Counted from the first letter of the stretch, positions 50,120 to 60,085 are shown. The stretch: DNA of 64,000 bases from Paenibacillus foliorum (GCF_013141765.1 NZ_WHOD01000070.1:1-64000), one strand, 5' to 3'. A program made the numbers and translations. The notes: generated by a model from the letters alone, not told the origin.

Positions 50120-52009
50120 CTAGTGGGTACAAGTGGAAATAGCTCTCCCCGATTTCTCCCACACATAATTTGTCAGCTGGACCGTCATCTCATAAGATAG
50201 GAATGGTGTCATTAGATAGATTCCGTTAAAATACTTCATCGCCGTATCCAAAAGCTCCTTGGCGATTTGCACACCCATGGCCCGGCCTTCTTCACCTTTC
50301 AAACCGCTCATACGTTGTCGTACCTCATCTGAGAGCTGTATGCCTGGAACCTCATTATGCAAATACTCCGCGTTGCCTCCGCTAGCCAATGGCATAATGC
50401 CGATAAAAATAGGAATGCTCAAGTGCTTGGTAGCCTCATAGATTTTCTCAATCAATTGAGCATCATATACGGGCTGCGTCATAATGTAATCGGTACCGGC
50501 TTCGATCTTCCGTTCCAATCTTTGTACTGCTTTGTCCAGATGCTTGACGTTAGGATTAAACGCAGCTCCTACAATAAAATTAGCCTGTTTCTTCAGCGCC
50601 TTACCGGAGAACGCGACTCCTTGATTTAGTTGTTTGATCATACGGATTATCTCAAACGATGTCAAATCATAAACCGAGCTCGATCCCGGCAGATCGCCAA
50701 ATCGTGCTGGATCTCCAGTTACTGCAAGCACATGATCAATCCCAAGAGCGTGCAATCCCATCATATGAGACTGGGTTCCTATCAAATTGCGATCGCGGCA
50801 AGCTATATGAATCAACGGGCGTAGTCCCGTTTGCTCTTTAACCAAATAGCCAAGCGCCAAATTACTCATTCGGGTTACAGCCAGTGAATTATCTGCCATA
50901 GTCAAAGCATCGACTTTGGCTTCTTTAAGTGCGTGCGCGCCCTTCATGAACTTCTCAATATCCAAATCACGCGGCGGGTCCAGCTCTACAATAACGGTAT
51001 GGCGCTGCTTCACTAAATCAATAATATTCGGCTCGACTGCAGCCTGCGTTATTTCATCCGACGCTTTTACCGGTTCACGTTCAGGCAACACAGCTCTACT
51101 CACATTTTGCTGCTCATTAACCACTGCTGTCGGTTCAGGTGTATACATAGCAATCGCCTTAGACATAGCAGCAATATGCTCTGGTGTCGTTCCGCAGCAT
51201 CCGCCAATGATACGCGCTCCTAGATCAGCAAATTTTATAGCAGTTTCCGCAAAATATTCAGGCGTTGCTGCATAGGTGAAACGACCATCCACATAATCAG
51301 GGATACCTGCATTAGGGAATATGGAGTAAGGCAATACGTCACCTGCCGCAGCCACTTTTTCAAGCGAACGCAAAAGTCCATTAGGACCACTTCGGCAGTT
51401 AAAGCCAACAACATCAGCACCGTTCTGCTTCAGCATTGCAAAAGCATCATGCAGTTTAACGCCATCTTGTGTCGTGCCTGTTCCTTCTGTAGCGAATTGG
51501 CATATTACCGGTAATGAACTGAGCTTGCGAATTATTTTTAGTGCCAGCAGCAGTTCTTCAAGATCATAGAATGATTCAAGCAATAGCCCGTCCACTTGTG
51601 TGTCCAATAAAATCTCTATTTGTTGACGCAAATCTTCTTTTATTGTTACAGTCCGGAAATTTTTACGCATTCCTGCACGGATGGAACCGATCGCTCCAAC
51701 GACATAGGCGTCATTGCCAACCGCTTTGCGAGCCAACTCTACACCTGCGCGGTTAATGGCCTCAACATCCTCTTCGAGTCCGTACTTGGACAGCTTCTCG
51801 CGGTTTGCCGAAAACGTATTTGTTTCAATTAGCCTCGCGCCCGCCTCATAATAACGTTTATGGACATCAGCTATTACATCCGGCTTCAATAAATTTAGTT
51901 CCTCATAGGATATACCAACAGGAAATCCCATCTGATACAAGTAAGTCCCCATGGCTCCATCACCAATAATAATTTGCTGACGGAGCGCTTCCCTCAAATC
52001 AAGCTTCAT
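50120..52009 (-). CDS. Bifunctional homocysteine S-methyltransferase / methylenetetrahydrofolate reductase
   Basis: The 629-residue fusion (YitJ type) has two domains. Residues 1-300 are a homocysteine methyltransferase barrel: GDGAMGTYLYQMGFPVG, ETNTFSANREKLSKYG, GFNCRSGPNG and IIGGCCGTTPEHI supply the zinc Cys residues. Residues 325-615 are the MTHFR flavin domain: IVELDPPRDLDIEKFMKGA, HIACRDRNLIGTQSHMMGLH, DHVLAVTGDPARFGD and DYIMTQPVYDAQLIEKIYEA. It makes 5-methyl-THF and may pass the methyl group to homocysteine. B. subtilis yitJ has an S-box leader; the 117-base gap upstream here shows none. Confidence 0.94.
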   Translation of the reverse strand: MKLDLREALRQQIIIGDGAMGTYLYQMGFPVGISYEELNLLKPDVIADVHKRYYEAGARLIETNTFSANREKLSKYGLEEDVEAINRAGVELARKAVGNDAYVVGAIGSIRAGMRKNFRTVTIKEDLRQQIEILLDTQVDGLLLESFYDLEELLLALKIIRKLSSLPVICQFATEGTGTTQDGVKLHDAFAMLKQNGADVVGFNCRSGPNGLLRSLEKVAAAGDVLPYSIFPNAGIPDYVDGRFTYAATPEYFAETAIKFADLGARIIGGCCGTTPEHIAAMSKAIAMYTPEPTAVVNEQQNVSRAVLPEREPVKASDEITQAAVEPNIIDLVKQRHTVIVELDPPRDLDIEKFMKGAHALKEAKVDALTMADNSLAVTRMSNLALGYLVKEQTGLRPLIHIACRDRNLIGTQSHMMGLHALGIDHVLAVTGDPARFGDLPGSSSVYDLTSFEIIRMIKQLNQGVAFSGKALKKQANFIVGAAFNPNVKHLDKAVQRLERKIEAGTDYIMTQPVYDAQLIEKIYEATKHLSIPIFIGIMPLASGGNAEYLHNEVPGIQLSDEVRQRMSGLKGEEGRAMGVQIAKELLDTAMKYFNGIYLMTPFLSYEMTVQLTNYVWEKSGRAISTCTH

Positions 52010-52126
52010 CCTCTACCGGCCTACCTTCCCTTTTACAATATACCCCACAAGGTTAAACGGCTATCCATCATCACTAGCTTGTGAAAATAGCTTGTGAACC
52101 ACGCCGATTTCGAAACTTGCGCTTTA

Positions 52127-52966
52127 TCAGCCTAAAATACCGGAATACACCTGCTCAGCTGGACCCGTCATATATACACGGTTATCAGCCTTACTCCATT
52201 CGATGAGCAAATCTCCACCTTTTAATGAAACGGTAGCTACTCGATCTGACAAACCATTCAATACGGATGATACCAAAGTAGCGCAAGCTCCAGTCCCACA
52301 TGCTAGGGTTGGTCCTGCTCCACGCTCCCACACTCGCATATCCATAGCCTCTCGTGATTTGACAGTAGCAAATTCCACATTGACGCGCCGCGGAAACAGG
52401 GGATGTACTTCCAACTTCGGTCCCCAGACAGCAAGATCGATGGAAGCTGCATCCTCTACATAAATGACACAATGCGGATTCCCCATCGATACGGCGGTGA
52501 AGTGGAAAACCCGTCCATCCACTTCAATAGGATAGTTCAGCACTTGTTCTTGATCGATAGTAGTTGGAACCAGCTTTCCTTGAAGCACCGGCTCCCCCAT
52601 ATCGACACGAACGGCCGTCACTTTGCCATTTGATACCGTAAGCTGTACCTGCTGTGATCCCGCTCCCAACGTCTCAATAAATAACTCCGTTCGAGAGGAA
52701 TCAATAAGCTCATGCTCGTAAATATATTTAGCAACACAGCGCACCGCGTTGCCACATTGCTCGGATTCCGATCCGTCTGAATTAATGATACGCATTTTGT
52801 AATCTGATATATCAGAAGGCAGTATATATACTAAACCATCAGCTCCAATACCAAAAAAACGGCTGCACAATTGAACGGCAAGCTCGCTTGCATTCGACGG
52901 CAGCTTGCTTTCGCCTGCAATGATGATAAAATCATTACCTAAACCATGCATTTTTGTGAAATTCAT
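52127..52966 (-). CDS. dapF: Diaminopimelate epimerase
   Basis: ATG 52966 gives 279 residues starting MNFTKMHGLGNDFIII; AGGAGAG lies just upstream, and the longer frame from 52984 is unlikely. Both catalytic cysteines are present, in SEQCGNAVRCVAKY and LACGTGACATLVSS. NSDGSE and GNPHCVIYV complete the substrate site. It makes meso-diaminopimelate for peptidoglycan and lysine. dapF is not part of this block in B. subtilis, so it is an insertion in this lineage. Confidence 0.96.
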   Translation of the reverse strand: MNFTKMHGLGNDFIIIAGESKLPSNASELAVQLCSRFFGIGADGLVYILPSDISDYKMRIINSDGSESEQCGNAVRCVAKYIYEHELIDSSRTELFIETLGAGSQQVQLTVSNGKVTAVRVDMGEPVLQGKLVPTTIDQEQVLNYPIEVDGRVFHFTAVSMGNPHCVIYVEDAASIDLAVWGPKLEVHPLFPRRVNVEFATVKSREAMDMRVWERGAGPTLACGTGACATLVSSVLNGLSDRVATVSLKGGDLLIEWSKADNRVYMTGPAEQVYSGILG

Positions 52967-53082
52967 CATCTCTCCTGCTTTCAATCTTTCTAGAGTTCCT
53001 TTTGTTTAGCCACTATCATAACGCAAAACGAATAACATGCATAGTTTTTCCGCAAAATTTTAACCGATATTTACTGAAAAAG

Positions 53083-53126
53083 CAAAAAGCCTGTGCAATG
53101 GGTTCTATTCCCACGCACAGGCTTTT
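53083..53126 (-). terminator. Terminator of the calcium ATPase gene
   Basis: On the minus strand AAAAGCCTGTGC and GCACAGGCTTTT form a perfect 12-bp stem with a T run, nine bases past the stop. Confidence 0.92.
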
Positions 53127-53134
53127 GATGTCTT

Positions 53135-55921
53135 TTATCTGGTGATGGGTTTGGCGCTGCCGTAACGAATAGGCTTCCGCTTTGCAGGCTTGCTCATGAC
53201 ACTGCCGATGCCCATTAGAAATGTTGGAATTCCAGCGAACACAAGCACGATGATCCAATCCTGCCAGCCGAGCGGAACCGTTTTGAAGATCGGCTGCAGC
53301 TGCTCGATGTACAGAACAGCCAGCATTAAGAGTAAGGAAGAGATGACTGCTAATACTAAATAACCATTCTGCAACGGGTTGCGGTGAAAGATTGAACGGG
53401 AGCTGCGGCAGTCAAACACATGAATCAGCTGTGCCATAACTAATGTAGCAAAAGCGACCGTTTGAGCATGAACCAATGTGACCGCATCCCCTTTGGGCCC
53501 CTGGTACAGCACGATCAAGAAAGCTGCAAGCGTGCACAATCCGATCAATATTCCCCGGCTTATTATTTTCCAGCCCAGGCGGCGTGCAAAGATGTTTTCA
53601 CGGGCACCGCGAGGCTTCTGCTGCATCAGATCCTTCTCGGCCTGATCTACGCCAAGAGCCATCGCTGGAAGACCATCGGTAACTAAGTTGACCCATAGAA
53701 TTTGAATCGGGATTAACGGCAGCGGAAGCCCTGCCATCATGGCCAGAAACATAGTCATAATTTCTCCAACGTTGGAAGCTAGCAGGTAGCGGATAAACTT
53801 GCGAATATTTTCGTAAATCCCGCGTCCCTCTTCTATAGCAGCAACAATGCTCGCGAAGTTGTCATCGCTAAGCACGAGCGCTGCTGCTTCCTTGGTCACA
53901 TCTGTACCGCTAATGCCCATCGCGATTCCGATATCGGCCGCCTTGATGGCAGGCGCGTCATTCACACCGTCGCCTGTCATTGCGACTACGTGGCCCTTAC
54001 GCTGTAGCGACTTTACAATCCGCAGCTTATGCTCCGGGGATACCCTAGCGTATACATAAGCATCCTCTACGCGATCATCTAGCTCGTCATCGCTTAGCTG
54101 ATTCAATTGCTGCCCATTCAACGCCAATCCACCATTTGGAGGCAAGATACCAAGCTGCTTCGCAATCGCTTCTGCAGTGCCTTGATGATCTCCTGTTATC
54201 ATCACCGTTTTGATGCCAGCCTTGCGGCATTTGGTGATGGCTTCCCTCACCTCTTTGCGGGGAGGATCGATCATCCCTGTCAATCCAATAAAGACAAGCC
54301 CCATTTCTACCTCATCTTCATCCGCATAGCTGTCAGTAACCTTCAGGTCACGATAAGCTAGGCCCAGCACACGTAGTGCATTTTTCGCCATGCCTTCATT
54401 TGCTGCCAGCACCTTTTGTTTCAAAGTCGTGGTGAATGGAATCACCTTATCGTCCCATAGAACGTAACTGCACTTGTGCAGCAGCAAATCAGGCGCTCCT
54501 TTCGTACAAACCATCCGGCCGCCTTGATGATCAACCAGTACAGTCATCCGTTTTCTTTCAGAATCAAACGGAAATTCGCCGATACGGTTGAACTGCCCTC
54601 CCATTAATTGCTGGGTGGTACCAGCTTTGGCTCCAAGTACAACAAGTGCCCCTTCGGTTGGATCGCCTTTGATGTTCCAACTGATAGCAAGCTCCTCAGT
54701 CGCCTGCTTTTTGCGTTTGGCCTCTGTCTTTTCTTCTACCAGAACGGCGTTGTTGCAGAGCACCGAAACTTGCAGCAGCCGATTCAGCATCAGATTGTTA
54801 TGGATATCCACTTGATTGCCGCTGCTCAGAATATCGCCACGAGGGTCATAACCATCGCCTGTAACCTCCAGCACATGACCTCCAAGCCAGAGGTGGGTTA
54901 CTGTCATTTTGTTTTGTGTCAATGTGCCTGTCTTATCTGAGCAGATAACCGACGCGCAGCCGAGAGTTTCGACTGAAGGCAGCTTGCGCACGATTGCTTT
55001 TCGTTGGATCATCCGCTGCACACCCAGTGCAAGAGCAATCGTTACGATTGCCGGTAATCCTTCGGGGATTGCTGCAACAGCTAAGCTGACACCGGCAAGA
55101 AACATACCGTATGGCTCCTGTCCGTGGACAATACCAGCTATTACGACAACTACGGTTAATGCAAGAGCAACGATAATTAATATTTTCCCCAGCTGCTCTA
55201 AGCGATGCTGCAATGGCGTTTCCATAGATTCCGTGCTTTGGATTAAGTCAGCAATTTTACCCATTTCCGTATTCATCCCAGTGCGGACCACTATACCTCT
55301 CGCCGTTCCCCTCGTAATCATCGTGCCCATAAAGCCAAGATTTCGTTGGTCGCCGAGCGGCACTTCCTCACTGTTAAGCGCATCCGTATGCTTATTGACC
55401 GGCACGGATTCTCCAGTCAAAGCAGATTCCTCCGCGTAAAGACTATTGGCGTCAACAAACCTGATGTCTGCCGGGATCCGATCCCCGCTCTCCAGAAGGA
55501 CAAGATCCCCGGGCACTAGATCTCTAGCAGGTATTTGAAACAGCGTGCCGTCTCGCAGCACCTTCGCATGTGGCGCTGACAATTCCTTTAAGGCACGAAG
55601 TGAGCGCTCAGCCCGGAATTCCTGAACGAAGCCGAGAATCCCATTCATAATAATAATGGCGATAATCGTTACCGCATCCAAATATTCACCGAGCAGCCCT
55701 GAAATGAGTGTAGCCCCCATCAGCACCAGCACCATAAAATCTTTAAACTGATTTAAAAATAATGCGATCGGTGATATTTTTGCCCCTTCGGATAATTCAT
55801 TACGACCATGCTCGTCCAAACGCTTTTGCGCTTCTTCTGACGACAGCCCTTTTGACGGATGAATTTGCTGCGATTGCATAATCTCCTCCGCCGTCATCTG
55901 GTACCACTTTTTCTGACTCAT
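53135..55921 (-). CDS. P-type calcium-transporting ATPase (type IIA, YloB-like)
   Basis: ATG 55921 (MSQKKWYQMTAEEIMQ) lies nine bases after GGGAGGG and gives 928 residues; the upstream 41 codons have no ribosome site. The order is SERCA-like: an actuator TGES (SALTGESVPVNKHTD), the phosphorylation site CSDKTGTLTQNKMTV, KGAPDLLLHKC (nucleotide site) and MITGDHQGTAEAIAKQLGI. The hinge VAMTGDGVNDAPAIKAADIG follows. PEGLPAIVTIALALGVQR in helix M4 carries calcium ligands. It exports calcium and supports spore calcium or stress tolerance in relatives. Monocistronic and divergent from rqcH. Confidence 0.96.
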   Translation of the reverse strand: MSQKKWYQMTAEEIMQSQQIHPSKGLSSEEAQKRLDEHGRNELSEGAKISPIALFLNQFKDFMVLVLMGATLISGLLGEYLDAVTIIAIIIMNGILGFVQEFRAERSLRALKELSAPHAKVLRDGTLFQIPARDLVPGDLVLLESGDRIPADIRFVDANSLYAEESALTGESVPVNKHTDALNSEEVPLGDQRNLGFMGTMITRGTARGIVVRTGMNTEMGKIADLIQSTESMETPLQHRLEQLGKILIIVALALTVVVVIAGIVHGQEPYGMFLAGVSLAVAAIPEGLPAIVTIALALGVQRMIQRKAIVRKLPSVETLGCASVICSDKTGTLTQNKMTVTHLWLGGHVLEVTGDGYDPRGDILSSGNQVDIHNNLMLNRLLQVSVLCNNAVLVEEKTEAKRKKQATEELAISWNIKGDPTEGALVVLGAKAGTTQQLMGGQFNRIGEFPFDSERKRMTVLVDHQGGRMVCTKGAPDLLLHKCSYVLWDDKVIPFTTTLKQKVLAANEGMAKNALRVLGLAYRDLKVTDSYADEDEVEMGLVFIGLTGMIDPPRKEVREAITKCRKAGIKTVMITGDHQGTAEAIAKQLGILPPNGGLALNGQQLNQLSDDELDDRVEDAYVYARVSPEHKLRIVKSLQRKGHVVAMTGDGVNDAPAIKAADIGIAMGISGTDVTKEAAALVLSDDNFASIVAAIEEGRGIYENIRKFIRYLLASNVGEIMTMFLAMMAGLPLPLIPIQILWVNLVTDGLPAMALGVDQAEKDLMQQKPRGARENIFARRLGWKIISRGILIGLCTLAAFLIVLYQGPKGDAVTLVHAQTVAFATLVMAQLIHVFDCRSSRSIFHRNPLQNGYLVLAVISSLLLMLAVLYIEQLQPIFKTVPLGWQDWIIVLVFAGIPTFLMGIGSVMSKPAKRKPIRYGSAKPITR

Positions 55922-56105
55922 CTGCTCATTCCCTCCCAAAAGGATCAAACAACCTCTAGAAATAAATGTATTCAGACAAGCTAAAAAATAGCACAATAGA
56001 AGGAATGGGATGACAGACTTAAGTTTTTGCCGAAAATATGGCATGATAGAGTATATCTTCTTAAGCCCTTATAAAAACTAGAATTTGAATGGAGTTGTAA
56101 CGAAC

Positions 56106-57932
56106 ATGTCGTTTGACGGTCTTGTCGTCCACAGCCTCGTGCAGGAGCTGCAGGCTTGCGTGGGCGGCCGAATTAATAAAGTACACATGCCATCAGGCAA
56201 TGATATTGTATTGCAGCTTCGCGCTCAAGGCAGTAATGTAAAGCTGCTCCTGTCCGCGAATCCCACATATCCTCGTGTTCATGTAACCGAACAAACCTTT
56301 ACCAACCCTATGGAAGCTCCGATGTTTTGCATGCTGCTTCGCAAACATTGTGATGGCGGCGTAATCGAGAGCATCACCCAACCGGGGCTGGAGCGGGTTA
56401 TTCGTCTTCAGATACGCCAGAGAGACGAAATTGGGGATGTCAGCAGCAAGGTCATCATTATTGAAATAATGGGAAGGCATAGCAACATTATTCTGCTTGA
56501 TCCGGCAACAGATACCGTCATTGACGGGATTCATCATGTAACGCCAGCAATCAGCAGCTACCGGATAGTTATGCCCGGAAGTAGGTATACCACTCCTCCT
56601 GAGCAGCATAAACATCATCCATTTCATGTGGATAAGGAGCGCTTCATTACTCTGCTTACTCAACCTCATACTACGCCTGCACAAGAGGCCGATGTGTTGA
56701 AAAGCCTGAATGAACCTGTTCATCCGGATCCCCAAGCAATTAATGAGGAAACATGGGAACAACGTCTGGTTACGCGCTTTAGCGGATTCAGTCCGCTCGT
56801 TGCCAAAGAGCTTGTCTATCGCACCCAATATCCTTTAACTGTGGCAAATACACCTGAAGCCAATGCGGCACTCTTGTGGGAGCCCTTCCATGTGCTCATC
56901 GAAAATCTCAAGCTAAACGGCGGAGATCCACATATTTGCGAGCAACCCGAAACGTCCAAGCAAGCCTTCTCGATAATAGAGCTGACTCACCTGCATGGAG
57001 AGATCAAACGGTATTCTTCCGTGAGTGAATGCTTGGAAGCTTTTTATGGAGATAAAGCAGAGCGGGATACTGTCAAGCAGCGGGTATCCGATTTGCTGCG
57101 GTTTCTGCAAAATGAACGAAACAAAAATGCTAAAAAAATGGAAAAACTTCAAGAAACGCTGGAGGAAGGTCAAGAGGCGGATAAATTCCGGATTCTTGGA
57201 GAACTGCTCACCTCCTCTATGCATCTAGTTCAGAAGGGTGACAAACAGATCGAGGTCATCAACTATTATGATGAAGAGCAGCGCCCTATCTTTATTACTC
57301 TGGACCCATTGCTCACGCCCTCGGACAATGCTCAGCGTTATTTCAAGAAATATACTAAAAGTAAAAACAGTCTAATAGCGGTAAAAGAGCAGCTTCTGCA
57401 AACCCAAACGGAAATTCATTATTTGGACAGTCTGCTCCAGCAGCTTGGCACCGCATCTCTTAGCGATATCGAGGAAATTCGTGAAGAACTGATCGAGCAA
57501 GGCTATATTCGCGACCGCAGCAAAAAAACACGTAAAAAGAAAGCCAACCAGAAGCCGCTGCTTTCCTGCTTTACTTCTAGCGAAGGAATCCCTATATATG
57601 TTGGGAAGAATAATACGCAAAACGAATATTTAACCAACCGACTGGCCCAATCTGCGGATACCTGGCTGCATACAAAGGATATTCCTGGCTCACATGTGGT
57701 CATTCGAAGCGTTCAATTCGGCGATGCTACACTCCATGAAGCGGCACAGCTGGCGGCGTATTTCAGCCAAGCTAAGTCTTCAAGTCTTGTGCCAGTTGAT
57801 TTCACAATGATCAAGCATGTCCGCAAACCAAGCGGCGCTAAGCCTGGATTTGTCATTTACGACCACCAAAAGACATTGTTTGTGACGCCAAATACCGATG
57901 AAATCAAACAAATGCCCGTGAGCATCAAGTAA
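56106..57932 (+). CDS. rqcH: Ribosome quality control protein RqcH (NFACT, YloA)
   Basis: ATG 56106 lies eight bases after GGAGTTG and gives 608 residues; the upstream ATG 56085 is unlikely. The NFACT-N domain starts MSFDGLVVHSLVQELQAC and has FCMLLRKHCDGGVIESITQP and IEIMGRHSNIILLDPATDTV. A coiled coil (about 330-410; LLRFLQNERNKNAKKMEKLQ) precedes the NFACT-R domain (TWLHTKDIPGSHVVIRS). RqcH recruits alanine tRNA and builds C-terminal Ala tails on stalled chains. The site I align to Asp97-Arg98 of B. subtilis RqcH reads Glu-Arg here (GLERV). Confidence 0.95.
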   Translation: MSFDGLVVHSLVQELQACVGGRINKVHMPSGNDIVLQLRAQGSNVKLLLSANPTYPRVHVTEQTFTNPMEAPMFCMLLRKHCDGGVIESITQPGLERVIRLQIRQRDEIGDVSSKVIIIEIMGRHSNIILLDPATDTVIDGIHHVTPAISSYRIVMPGSRYTTPPEQHKHHPFHVDKERFITLLTQPHTTPAQEADVLKSLNEPVHPDPQAINEETWEQRLVTRFSGFSPLVAKELVYRTQYPLTVANTPEANAALLWEPFHVLIENLKLNGGDPHICEQPETSKQAFSIIELTHLHGEIKRYSSVSECLEAFYGDKAERDTVKQRVSDLLRFLQNERNKNAKKMEKLQETLEEGQEADKFRILGELLTSSMHLVQKGDKQIEVINYYDEEQRPIFITLDPLLTPSDNAQRYFKKYTKSKNSLIAVKEQLLQTQTEIHYLDSLLQQLGTASLSDIEEIREELIEQGYIRDRSKKTRKKKANQKPLLSCFTSSEGIPIYVGKNNTQNEYLTNRLAQSADTWLHTKDIPGSHVVIRSVQFGDATLHEAAQLAAYFSQAKSSSLVPVDFTMIKHVRKPSGAKPGFVIYDHQKTLFVTPNTDEIKQMPVSIK

Positions 57933-57950
57933 CCATTCTACCCGTTATAC

Positions 57951-58005
57951 AAAAAAGGCGCTTCAATCTCCTGATTTCACAAGAGGATTGAAAGACGCCT
58001 TTTTT
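57951..58005. terminator. Bidirectional terminator between rqcH and guaB
   Basis: AAAAAAGGCGCTTCAATC at 57951-57968 pairs with GATTGAAAGACGCCTTTTTT (one bulge). A and T runs lie on both sides, so it can serve both convergent genes. Confidence 0.92.
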
Positions 58006-58062
58006 CTATATTCGTGTTTCTTCGTTATTTTTACACATAATCAAACGTAATGCGCTAATTAC

Positions 58063-59562
58063 TTATTCTCCAGATAAGTTGCTTTCCTTCAAAATAACGT
58101 CATGAGCGCCACCCTCAATAATACTCGTCGCAGATACAATGGTAATACGGGCTTTGCGCTGAAGCTCTTCAATCGTTTTCGCCCCGCAATTGCACATCGT
58201 TGATTTGATTTTGCTGTTTGTTTTATCCAAATTTTCTTGCAAACCTCCCGCATAAGGTACGTACGAGTCGACACCCTCCTCAAAAACAAGGCCTTGCTTG
58301 CCCCCTGTATCATAACGCTGCCAATTCCGAGCACGGTTAGATCCCTCACCCCAAAACTCCTTAACGAAATTGTTGCCTACCTTCAACTTTCTAGTCGGAC
58401 TTTCGTCGAAGCGGGCAAAATATCTTCCCATCATAACAAAATCAGCACCCATAGCTAACGCAAGGGTAATGTGATAGTCATGTACAATTCCGCCATCCGA
58501 ACAAATCGGCACATAAATACCTGTTTCTTCAAAATACTTATTTCTAGCTTCTACTACTTCAATAAGAGCTGATGCTTGGCCGCGGCCTATTCCTTTTTGT
58601 TCCCTCGTTATACAGATAGATCCACCGCCTACGCCTACCTTGATAAAGTCTGCACCCGATTCAACCAAATACAGAAATCCTTCACGGTCCACGACATTAC
58701 CGGCCCCGATTTTTACATTAAAGTTTGATTTTACATACTGCAAAGTGTCACGCTGCCATTCGCTGAAACCATCCGAGGAATCTATCACAAGCACATCGAC
58801 CCCCGCTTCTACTAAAGCAGGAACTCTTTCTTCATAATCCTTCGTATTAATGCCAGCTCCAACAATATAGCTTTTATTCCGATCAAGCAGTTCTTGAGGA
58901 TTTTCTTTATGCGCATCATAATCTTTACGAAAAACAAGGAAATCCAGGTTTTGTTGCTCATCAACTATCGGCAAACAATTCAGCTTATGCTCCCAGATCA
59001 AATCGTTAGCCTCAGGCAATGAAATGCCCGAATTACCGTAAAAAAGAGAGGCGAATGGAGTCATAAATTCATGGACTGGCTTATCAAGCGAATCGCGGCT
59101 AGTTCTATAATCCCTGCTTGTTACGATCCCTAGAAGCTTACCCTTTGGCGTTCCATCATCCGTAACCGCAACCGTAGAATGACCGGTTTCTTCTTTCAAA
59201 TTAAGTATATCTTGAAGGGTATGAGAAGGGGTAAGATTAGAGCGGCTTACTACAAACCCCGCTTTATAGCTCTTTGCTTTTTTAACCATAACCGCTTGTT
59301 CTTCCACCGACTGGGAGCCGAAAATAAAGGCAATCCCTCCGCTTCGCGCCAATGCAACCGCCATATTGTGATCTGAGACCGACTGCATCACAGCTGATGC
59401 AAACGGAATATTCAGTGAAATATCCGGCTCCTCACCCTTCTTAAACTTAACAATGGGCGTCTTCAGATCAACATTCGCAGGTGTACAATCCTTTGTTGAC
59501 AAATTGGGAAGAAGCAGAAACTCACTGAACGTCCGAGATGGTTCCATGTAATAATACGCCAT
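58063..59562 (-). CDS. guaB: Inosine-5'-monophosphate dehydrogenase, Tritrichomonas type
   Basis: ATG 59562 ([15 protein letters not shown]) lies ten bases after GGGGG; the 499-residue length and start match the T. foetus enzyme as I recall it (MAKYYNEPCHTFNEY). The barrel has [47 protein letters not shown] and the catalytic Cys loop [20 protein letters not shown]. The mobile flap [15 protein letters not shown] carries Arg-Tyr. Paired CBS domains lie at about 100-220 ([16 protein letters not shown]). It catalyses IMP to XMP, the first committed step to GMP. Most Bacillales use a shorter (488-residue) GuaB of another subgroup. Confidence 0.95.
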   Translation of the reverse strand: MAYYYMEPSRTFSEFLLLPNLSTKDCTPANVDLKTPIVKFKKGEEPDISLNIPFASAVMQSVSDHNMAVALARSGGIAFIFGSQSVEEQAVMVKKAKSYKAGFVVSRSNLTPSHTLQDILNLKEETGHSTVAVTDDGTPKGKLLGIVTSRDYRTSRDSLDKPVHEFMTPFASLFYGNSGISLPEANDLIWEHKLNCLPIVDEQQNLDFLVFRKDYDAHKENPQELLDRNKSYIVGAGINTKDYEERVPALVEAGVDVLVIDSSDGFSEWQRDTLQYVKSNFNVKIGAGNVVDREGFLYLVESGADFIKVGVGGGSICITREQKGIGRGQASALIEVVEARNKYFEETGIYVPICSDGGIVHDYHITLALAMGADFVMMGRYFARFDESPTRKLKVGNNFVKEFWGEGSNRARNWQRYDTGGKQGLVFEEGVDSYVPYAGGLQENLDKTNSKIKSTMCNCGAKTIEELQRKARITIVSATSIIEGGAHDVILKESNLSGE

Positions 59563-59679
59563 TTTCAAATATCCCCCTTTTGAGTTATGTGAACCAAAAC
59601 CAAATTAGTAAGTATGAGTACCATTTTTTCGAAAAATCTGAAACCTAATCAACTGCTTGCTTCTGGGTAAATTTTTACA

Positions 59680-59708
59680 ATCATAACATACGACCCCAAA
59701 TGTATCAA
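59680..59708 (-). promoter_or_regulatory. Sigma-A promoter of the IMP dehydrogenase gene
   Basis: On the minus strand TTGATA (59708-59703), a 17-base spacer, TATGAT (59685-59680), about 118 bases before the start codon. No riboswitch was recognised in the leader. Confidence 0.7.
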
Positions 59709-59715
59709 TCCTCTG

Positions 59716-59744
59716 TTGACGTAAAGGAAAACTTACTTAATAAT
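59716..59744 (+). promoter_or_regulatory. Sigma-A promoter of the small gene at 59775
   Basis: TTGACG at 59716-59721, 17 bases, AATAAT at 59739-59744. The two promoters diverge back to back, with the -35 boxes eight bases apart. Confidence 0.6.
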
Positions 59745-59774
59745 GGTCATAGCAACCCATATGGAGGTAGTAGC

Positions 59775-59981
59775 ATGAGAGAAAATATCGAAGAATTAAT
59801 TGACCTATTCGACAAATATACCGATGAGCAGATTGCGGATTTGTCCGACTTTTCTTATGAAAACCGTACGATGTCGAGAGATGAAACCTATATAATCGTG
59901 TCAACAATTCGTGCCTCACGTATTGCAAGAGGATATATCAACGGCGGCCGAACTCGAATTACAGACAAGGAAAATGAATGA
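59775..59981 (+). CDS. Small hypothetical protein, 68 aa
   Basis: ATG 59775 has GGAGG seven bases upstream. The product is acidic and helical (MRENIEELIDLFDKYTDEQI, then a Ser/Arg-rich SRDETYIIVSTIRASRIARG). No family is recognised. It is divergent from guaB, has its own promoter and ends at a strong terminator, so it is very probably expressed. Confidence 0.75.
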   Translation: MRENIEELIDLFDKYTDEQIADLSDFSYENRTMSRDETYIIVSTIRASRIARGYINGGRTRITDKENE

Positions 59982-59996
59982 AGAATAAATCACAGC

Positions 59997-60040
59997 AAAA
60001 AAGCTTGCAGGCAACGTATTTCTCGTCCTGCAAGCTATAT
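59997..60040. terminator. Bidirectional terminator
   Basis: AGCTTGCAGG at 60002-60011 pairs exactly with CCTGCAAGCT at 60027-60036, with an A run to the left. It ends both the small gene and the convergent galU transcript. Confidence 0.85.
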
Positions 60041-60085
60041 ATTTTATATGGGATCTCAACCACAAGATACAATCAGTCCTAAGCT

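Noticed and set aside
52010..52126. S-box riboswitch before the MTHFR fusion
   Set aside because: The gap is short and shows no SAM-I core; only a short direct repeat (AGCTTGTGA twice) is present.
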